Source: Pegoplata infirma (Eukaryota; Arthropoda; Insecta; Diptera; Anthomyiidae). From it: a DNA stretch of 64,000 bases. Location of the stretch: contig OY992540.1 of assembly GCA_963921195.1 (NCBI GenBank), forward strand, positions 25,556,262-25,620,261, in the 5' to 3' direction. This document shows positions 60,201 through 64,000 of this stretch, piece after piece. The translations under genes and the position numbers were made by a program. The notes below the pieces were generated by a model. That model saw only the letters and a program-made list of their open reading frames with translations, had not been told where the DNA came from and did no database searches. Positions within the stretch are counted from its first letter, which is position 1. Each line of letters opens with the position of its first letter.

Positions 60201-60284
60201 CTCAGCATAATTTTTGTTGCGATCCTCTTCAGTGGCTTTGGTTACTAAATCGATGGCCTTCTGTAAAGTAGTGCCTGAAGCCAT
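48285..60284 (-). CDS. Vps4: Vacuolar protein sorting 4, ESCRT-III disassembly AAA ATPase; 6 exons, 440 aa
   Basis: Exons on the - strand are 60284-60149, 60092-59957, 56692-55973, 48898-48814, 48747-48604 and 48386-48285. They sum to 1323 nt in one open frame from ATG to TAA. All introns are GT-AG, though the exon 5 donor is a weak GTAATA. The N-terminal MIT domain (about residues 4-75) binds ESCRT-III tails. A charged linker follows, then the AAA core: Walker A GPPGTGKS at 170-177, Walker B IIFIDE at 226-231, sensor GATN at 272-275 and arginine-finger RRRF at 285-288. The C-terminus has the Vps4-specific beta domain, and the last helix ends [10 protein letters not shown]. In the family, the oligomeric ATPase disassembles ESCRT-III on endosomes, at the midbody and at nuclear-envelope sites. 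Length matches known Vps4 (about 440 aa). Introns 2 (3264 bp) and 3 (7074 bp) are packed with transposons, while introns 1 and 4 are 56 and 66 bp. The locus appears intact. Confidence 0.96.
48445..48585. mobile_element. 141-bp MITE in Vps4 intron 5
   Basis: Termini TAAGGCCGAGTTTTTGG and CAAAAACTTGGCCTTA are imperfect inverted repeats enclosing 141 bp, most of the 217-bp intron. No coding sequence. Confidence 0.65.
48979..49101. mobile_element. Small hairpin MITE in Vps4 intron 3
   Basis: Inverted ends GGGTCTTATTCATAAT and ATTATGAATAGCCC enclose about 120 bp with internal AAGTGTACTTAAAGTAGG. It is MITE-like; the superfamily is undetermined. Confidence 0.55.
49115..49707. mobile_element. 593-bp MITE, AGCGGTATTCGCTCTTG termini
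   Basis: Inverted ends AGCGGTATTCGCTCTTGATA and ACCAAGAGCGAATACCGCT, flanked on both sides by ACT. The terminus resembles that of the element at 38940-39426 (AGTGGTTCTCACCCTTGATA), suggesting one family. Lies in Vps4 intron 3. Confidence 0.75.
49726..50935. mobile_element. hAT-like MITE with perfect 8-bp TSD GTCTACAC
   Basis: Inverted ends CAGCGGTTACCAACC and GGTTGGTAACCGCTG are bordered by GTCTACAC at 49718-49725 and 50936-50943. An 8-bp duplication with T at position 2 and A at position 7, plus a CAGNG terminus, fits the hAT (Ac-type) superfamily. The 1210-bp body has no transposase and includes the repeat also seen at 46779-46931. Lies in Vps4 intron 3. Confidence 0.92.
50945..51103. repeat. 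21- to 22-bp AT-rich satellite (AATTCGAAGATTCCATTTGT type)
   Basis: About seven degenerate units of TGTAATTCGAAGATTCCATT run directly into the 3' end of a Helentron-A copy at 51104. Confidence 0.75.
51520..53083. mobile_element. Foldback element inserted in Helentron-A, itself carrying a Helentron-A
   Basis: Inverted ends CACAGTGGGGAAAAATTGAC and TCCATTTTTCCCCACTGTG. Arms continue inward for about 400 bp: the left has GGTCGCAATTCTTAACCGAT, the right ATCGGTTAAGAATTGCGACC. The right arm is split by the Helentron at 52398-52921. Insertion into a GGAC microsatellite makes the TSD ambiguous. Confidence 0.82.
52398..52921 (-). mobile_element. Innermost Helentron-A of the 51-53 kb nest
   Basis: 524-bp copy from ACAAGTAAGAGTGTTAAATT with hairpin TTCGGCTGTGCCGAA through a G-rich tract, GGTTGGTTTAGTTCTTCAAG and the GGAC repeats to GTTGGAGGGTATA. 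Complete at both ends and the youngest layer of this nest. Confidence 0.9.
53275..54019. other. AT-rich spacer with a Helentron-type end and satellite units
   Basis: 53295-53460 resembles the repeat at the window start: ATCGACCGTGCCGAACG, then GCTACCCTCAACAATGTAAA, then runs of A broken by TTGGTG/TTGGCG. 53600-53720 holds about five units of the AATTACAAATGGAATCTTCG satellite. The rest shows nothing. Confidence 0.6.
54020..54810 (+). mobile_element. Helentron-B full-length copy
   Basis: The 5' end ATACCCTACACCACTCTGTG is repeated in inverse near the 3' end (TGGTGTAGGGTAT). This is followed by a perfect hairpin GTCGGTCTTGACCGAC. It carries TACCGATCGACTCAGAATTA and the (GTCY)n block GATGTCTGTCCGTCTGTC. 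This layout (subterminal inverted repeat plus 3' hairpin, no transposase) matches Helentron-type DINE-1/mini-me elements. Lies in Vps4 intron 3. Confidence 0.85.
54994..55448. mobile_element. MITE with TAGTGCATTC termini and TTA duplication
   Basis: Ends TAGTGCATTCACATTGGC and CAGTCTGAATGTGCTA, flanked by TTA at 54991-54993 and 55449-55451. Inside, GAAACCCCGTTTAACGAGGT and several GAGGTTTCAA motifs recur. A 3-bp TTA duplication suggests PIF/Harbinger, tentatively. The partner copy is at 34937, broken by the Helitron. Confidence 0.75.
55712..55907. mobile_element. 196-bp MITE with perfect 8-bp TSD TTTTCAAA
   Basis: Inverted ends CATAGAGAAACATAGAGGCG and CGCATCTATGTTTCTCTATG, bordered by TTTTCAAA at 55704-55711 and 55908-55915. 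The centre holds two tandem copies of CAAAGTACRACTTGT followed by ACATGTATT. The 8-bp TSD suggests hAT or P type. It lies 65 bp downstream of the Vps4 exon 3 donor. Confidence 0.9.
56725..58516 (-). mobile_element. Helentron-A copy 32 bp upstream of the Vps4 AAA exon
   Basis: Starts ACAAGTAAGAGTGTTAAATT with hairpin GGCTGTGCC, runs through the usual internal blocks, and is cut near its 5' end by a 1110-bp foldback at 57392-58501. The TTGGAGGG duplication then leads into the terminal TATAAAA. In gene orientation its 3' end abuts the polypyrimidine region of the exon 3 acceptor (exon begins 56692). Confidence 0.9.
57392..58501. mobile_element. hAT-like foldback MITE with TSD TTGGAGGG
   Basis: Inverted ends TAGAGTGTCCCTTATTTTGG and CCAAAATAAGGGACACTCTA are flanked by TTGGAGGG at 57384-57391 and 58502-58509. 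Long, highly similar arms include GTACCCGCTC and CTACGCGACGGG and meet near 57950-58000. The empty site is known because the host Helentron end (TTGGAGGGTATAAAA) is seen elsewhere. TAGAG fits the hAT YARNG terminus. Confidence 0.93.
58517..59326. other. Vps4 intron 2 spacer with an imperfect tandem duplication
   Basis: 59066-59190 and 59224-59325 are related: CACGCCTTTTTTAAAAAAAC, CTGTCTGG, GAATTAT and TTGTGCCCGT occur in both. The remainder is AT-rich with no recognised gene. Confidence 0.6.
59327..59788 (-). mobile_element. Helentron-A copy in Vps4 intron 2
   Basis: ACAAGTGTTAAATTCGGCTG, TATACCCTCCAATATG, a shortened internal region and the 5' block GTTACACACAGAATGCCAAA ending CCATACTGTAGA. 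A second fragment of the internal block follows (59790-59885). Confidence 0.82.
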
Positions 60285-61359
60285 AACCAACTATTTAAAT
60301 CAAATAAAAACACAAATCAATAAATTTTTATGCATAGATCGCAAAGGATTAAATTTTGAATTCCTTCGTTGTGACCTCATAAAATTGAAACAAAAAAAAA
60401 ATAAATTTGTACAAACAATTGAATGACTAATGCACAATGTAGTAGTTAAAAGTTGGTATAGCAGCATTAAATATTTTAAAAACAATTTTTCACTTTGTTT
60501 GATTGCAATTTTTAATATTTTTTGTTTACCTTTTTATTAATTATCTATTTGTTGTTGCGAATTAATATTTCTTTTATAATATTTTCTAGTTTTTCAAAGA
60601 TTTTATTGATTTTTATTGTATTTTTTGCATTAATTTTGGTTTCAAATCAAGACGTAAATTTTTTATTTTCTTCCTCACACAACAACAAAAAAAAATTACG
60701 ATGATGATGCGTTCATCTCAGGGATGGAATAGTCAGTACTTTAGTACTTTTTCACTTTCAAAATACCGTGTACTGCACCACTTTCTTTAAAGACCAATAC
60801 TTGCTGAGTTTGCATCACAGTACATGAGTAGTAGGTTCACAGAGGTGCATTTGAAGTGTGTAAGTATTAGTGACAGCACACGGTGTAACTTTTGACGTTT
60901 CATACAAAACGTAAACAAACAACATAAATACATACACAAAAGCTCACACGTACAGGCACACTAACACTAGGCAGCGATGATAATTCTGTACTAAAAATCA
61001 TACCACCATATTGGAAAGTACGCAATTAGCATCAGTGTTTGCATACTAGTCTGTACTGTGGTTTGCATGTTTTGGAGATGCACGCGTGACATTTTTCGTA
61101 ATTCACATGATTCACACGTGTGATAGTGAGTGAAATTACTCAAGTGATCGTGAGTGCCCTTGGTTAGAAAAAAATATTTCGTGCGTGAGAAATTTTTGTT
61201 TCGTGATTTTGCGTGAAGTTTTTGTGCTCTCTGAAACAGAAAACAAGTCACCATATTGAATTTAGATGTTATAACATGCATGCAAAAAAATATTAGAAAA
61301 TTTAAAACTATTTTAAGTCGAATTATAAAAAGTACCTACTTGGGAATTTCGAAATTGTA
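60285..61359. other. Vps4 upstream region
   Basis: Holds the presumed Vps4 5' UTR and promoter (- strand). No convincing core-promoter motif. 60720-61250 has GTGA-rich blocks (TTCACACGTGTGATAGTGAG) but no ORF. The transcription start cannot be placed. Confidence 0.5.
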
Positions 61360-62613
61360 CACGCAAAAAAAAAATCTGTGTAAGATTAAGCAATCCTACT
61401 TGGTAAAACTTTTTTCATACCAAAAAAAAAATTTTACCAAATTTTTGCTAATATTATGCTTGTCGATGTTAAAGTAACATAATTCATTTTTTATGTAAAA
61501 TAACCAAGTAGCTTGCACAATAACGCAAATTACCTGCACAAAAATTTATCGAAAGAAAACAACAAAAAAACAAATACAGACCGCCATTTTCATTTTTTTT
61601 TGTGTGCGTTGTTTGTTTATTTTTTGTGTTATAAAAACGTAAAAAGGAAATTGATAAATAAAATAAAAATAAATTAATAAATAAAAATAAATAATTAGTT
61701 TTCTAAAAGATAAATAAATGTAAGATAAAAGAATGTTAAAGTTAATTTTGCTTTCATCACTTAAAACACCATTCATTAAGAAAAACCAATGGAGTCCCAG
61801 ACGTATGTTTCGATGAATAACAAATGGAATGATAAAGTGAGTATACCCGCATTCCGAAGACACCAATAAGGTTTAATAGATTTTTAGTTAAAAATTAGTG
61901 TTTGGTAATAATTTTCTATTTTTACAGGGTACTGCTAAATAAATTTTTGAAGCTATGGCGAATCATTCACTACAATTAAGAGCGTGGACACCAATCCTGC
62001 CTTTAGGTATAAAATTAAAACCTAAAAACCCAAAGCCAAGGGAGTCCATACCTGTTTTGAGTTAAAAATGGAATGACAAAGTAAGTGTTCCTCCTTACCA
62101 AGAGACCAAATTTATGTTTTGTAATAATTTTCTATTTTTACAGGATGCTTTTAAATAAATTCGTGAAGCTATAGCGGATCCTTTACTTCAAGAAGAAGCG
62201 TAGGCAGCAGTCACTCGAGAAAATTGTACAAAAAGGGTCAGTTGGTCGGTGGTAAATTAAATCCTACACAACATTTATTACATTAATATGGATTTATTAT
62301 GTGAACATTTTAAATTCAACAAATATACAAATTTTTACAAAAATTTATTGAAAATTTATTTTAGCATAAATGTGGTAATTTTTAGCATTATTTTTAGTCA
62401 CCTTTTCTAATAATTTTGGAATATTTCACCATATCTCTTTTGGTATATTTTACCAAGTTTTTACTTAAATAGCATTAGCATTTTCTTCAAAATTTTTTAC
62501 ATAAGTGTTTTGGCTAAATTACGAAAACTACTTCGTCGGTTGTAGTTTTAGCATATTTTTGGTAAAATTATGCCAGATTTTTGCTCACTCCGACACAAGT
62601 TTTTTTTTGCGTG
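61360..62613. mobile_element. TA-flanked element, CACGCAAAAAAAA termini, copy 1
   Basis: Ends CACGCAAAAAAAAAATCTG and TTTTTTTTGCGTG, both flanked by TA. Blocks TAAGATTAAGCAATCCTACT, GTCGATGTTAAAGTAACATA and TTTTACCAA recur in copy 2 at 62794. It contains two copies of a module with a splice-acceptor-like site (61896-61960, 62115-62185). Tc1/mariner-type TA target; no transposase seen. Confidence 0.8.
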
Positions 62614-62793
62614 TACCTTTAACGTTTTGCAAATCCGACTTTCCATCTCTGGTTTATCTTTTGACATTTTCTCTTAATTCTTTGTTTTCATTTTTGACAT
62701 TTTGTGGTTTGCAAAATTATATACAGTGTTGTTTTTTCAAAAATACACAGGGCAACAGATATAATTTTTCACTTCGCCGAACCAAACCACGTA

Positions 62794-63811
62794 CACGCAA
62801 AAAAAAATCTGAGTCAGATTGAGCAATCCTACTTGGTAAAATTTTTTCATACCAAAAAAAATGTTTTACCAAATTGTTGCTAAAATTATGTTTGTCGATG
62901 TTAAAGTAACATAATTCATTTTTTACGTAAAATAACCAAGTTTTCTTGGTTCAAAATAAAAAATTGTGTATATCATGCAATTTACTTGCACAAAAATTTA
63001 TTGAAAGAAAACAACGCAAAAAAAACCAATACAGACCACCATTTTGATTTTCGTTTTGTGAGTGTTCGTTTAATTTTTTGTGTGATAAGGAAAATAAAAT
63101 TAATCAGCTTTACTACAAGAAAATAAAATAAATTTAAATGAGGTTTTAATTTTATTTCCATACAAATTGTTTTTGTTTTTAAAATCGACTTTCAAAAAAT
63201 GTATTGAAAATTTGAAATTTAAAATAAAACTTTTGTTAAAATAGACTTTTTGTTTTCTTGTGGTAAGGGCCAATAATTGATAAATAAAATTAATAAAATT
63301 AAAATGAATTGATAAATAAAAAAAATAAATATTTAGTTTTTTAAAACATAAATAAAAGTACGATAAAAAAGTGCTAAACTTAATTTTGATGGAAAAACCT
63401 ACAAAGCCATTTATTGAGCAAAGACATTGGAGTCCCAGACGTATGTTTCGATAACTTACATGTGGAATGATAATATAAGTATGCCCCCATTCCGAAGACA
63501 CCAATAAGGGTTAATAATAAATAATGGAGTACCAGACCTTTGTTTTGATGAGATACAGATGGAATGACAAAGTGGGTATGCCTCCGCACCGAAGAGACCT
63601 ATAGGGTTTAAAAGTTTTTTAAATTAAACATTTTTGTATTGTAATAATTTTCTATTTTTACAGGGTGCTGTTAAATAAATTTGTGAAGCTATAGCGGATC
63701 CTTCACTTGAAGAAAAAGCATGGGTTGCAGTCACTGGAGAAAATTGTACGAAAAGGGTCAGTTGGGCGGTGGTAAATTAAATCCTACACAACATTTATTA
63801 TTTTAATATGG
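62794..63811. mobile_element. TA-flanked element, CACGCAAAAAAAA termini, copy 2 (right end broken)
   Basis: Direct repeat of copy 1 about 1.43 kb away. It keeps the left end and internal blocks, including the acceptor-like module at 63633-63700, but stops at 63811, where another CACGCAAAAAAAAC end begins. Confidence 0.75.
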
Positions 63812-64000
63812 ACACGCAAAAAAAACTTGGGTGCGAGTTCATAATAAAATGTTCTAATTTTACCGACGCTTGCAAATAGTGTTGCTTCAACGAACTAGTT
63901 CAATTGAACTGGTTCAAACTGGTTCAAATGAACTGCAAATTTTTTCATACATGTATGTAGGTCACCTTTACACCAAGTTTTTACAAAAATAAATCAATTT
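63812..64000. mobile_element. Start of a further repeat, truncated by the window end
   Basis: Begins CACGCAAAAAAAACTTGGGT, like a left terminus. From about 63880 TTCAACGAACTAGTTC and repeated ACTGGTTCAAA motifs follow. Too short to classify. Confidence 0.4.

Noticed and set aside
1..64000. tRNA, rRNA or other structured RNA genes
   Set aside because: I looked for tRNA-like B boxes and conserved rRNA words by eye and found none convincing. Hairpins present are explained by inverted-repeat elements.

Overview
The window is AT-rich insect DNA, most likely from a calyptrate (muscoid or oestroid) fly such as a blowfly. This rests on spliced genes with short GT-AG introns alongside multi-kb introns, fly-type repeats with (GTCC)n and (TA)n tracts, and proteins that read as insect orthologues. 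No bacterial, viral or plasmid gene organisation is present. The exact species cannot be read from the sequence.

Two host genes are supported. Both were assembled by joining exons across GT-AG junctions, and both joined frames stay open. The kleisin subunit of SMC5/6 (Nse4) lies on the + strand at 40841-47451, with 4 exons and 305 aa. The ESCRT-III ATPase Vps4 lies on the - strand at 60284-48285, with 6 exons and 440 aa. They converge tail to tail, with 833 bp between stop codons and a candidate poly(A) signal for each.

Nearly all the rest is mobile or repetitive DNA, much of it nested. 1-40635 is a gene-poor repeat field. It holds Helentron-like (DINE-1/mini-me type) elements of at least three lineages, TA-flanked MITEs, long foldback elements, two 5'-truncated non-LTR retrotransposon copies with 9-bp target duplications, a 3.2-kb hAT-like element with a perfect 8-bp duplication, and a textbook non-autonomous Helitron (35129-37556) carrying a 146-bp tandem array and a 16-bp minisatellite. 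A 35-bp palindromic satellite occurs at about 17-18 kb, at 20-22.7 kb and, highly homogenised and in opposite orientation, in Nse4 intron 2.

The introns of both genes are TE-loaded. Nse4 intron 3 holds a 1.6-kb inverted repeat and a Helentron broken by a pogo-like MITE. Vps4 intron 3 holds an hAT MITE with 8-bp TSD, a Helentron/foldback/Helentron nest and a 196-bp MITE with 8-bp TSD. Vps4 intron 2 holds a Helentron starting 32 bp upstream of the AAA exon and broken by another hAT foldback. 60285-64000 is the Vps4 upstream region followed by two copies of a TA-flanked element with a repeated splice-acceptor-like module.

I found no convincing new multi-gene system. The most notable content is the nested transposon record with datable insertions, the intronic satellite and the long intronic hairpin.
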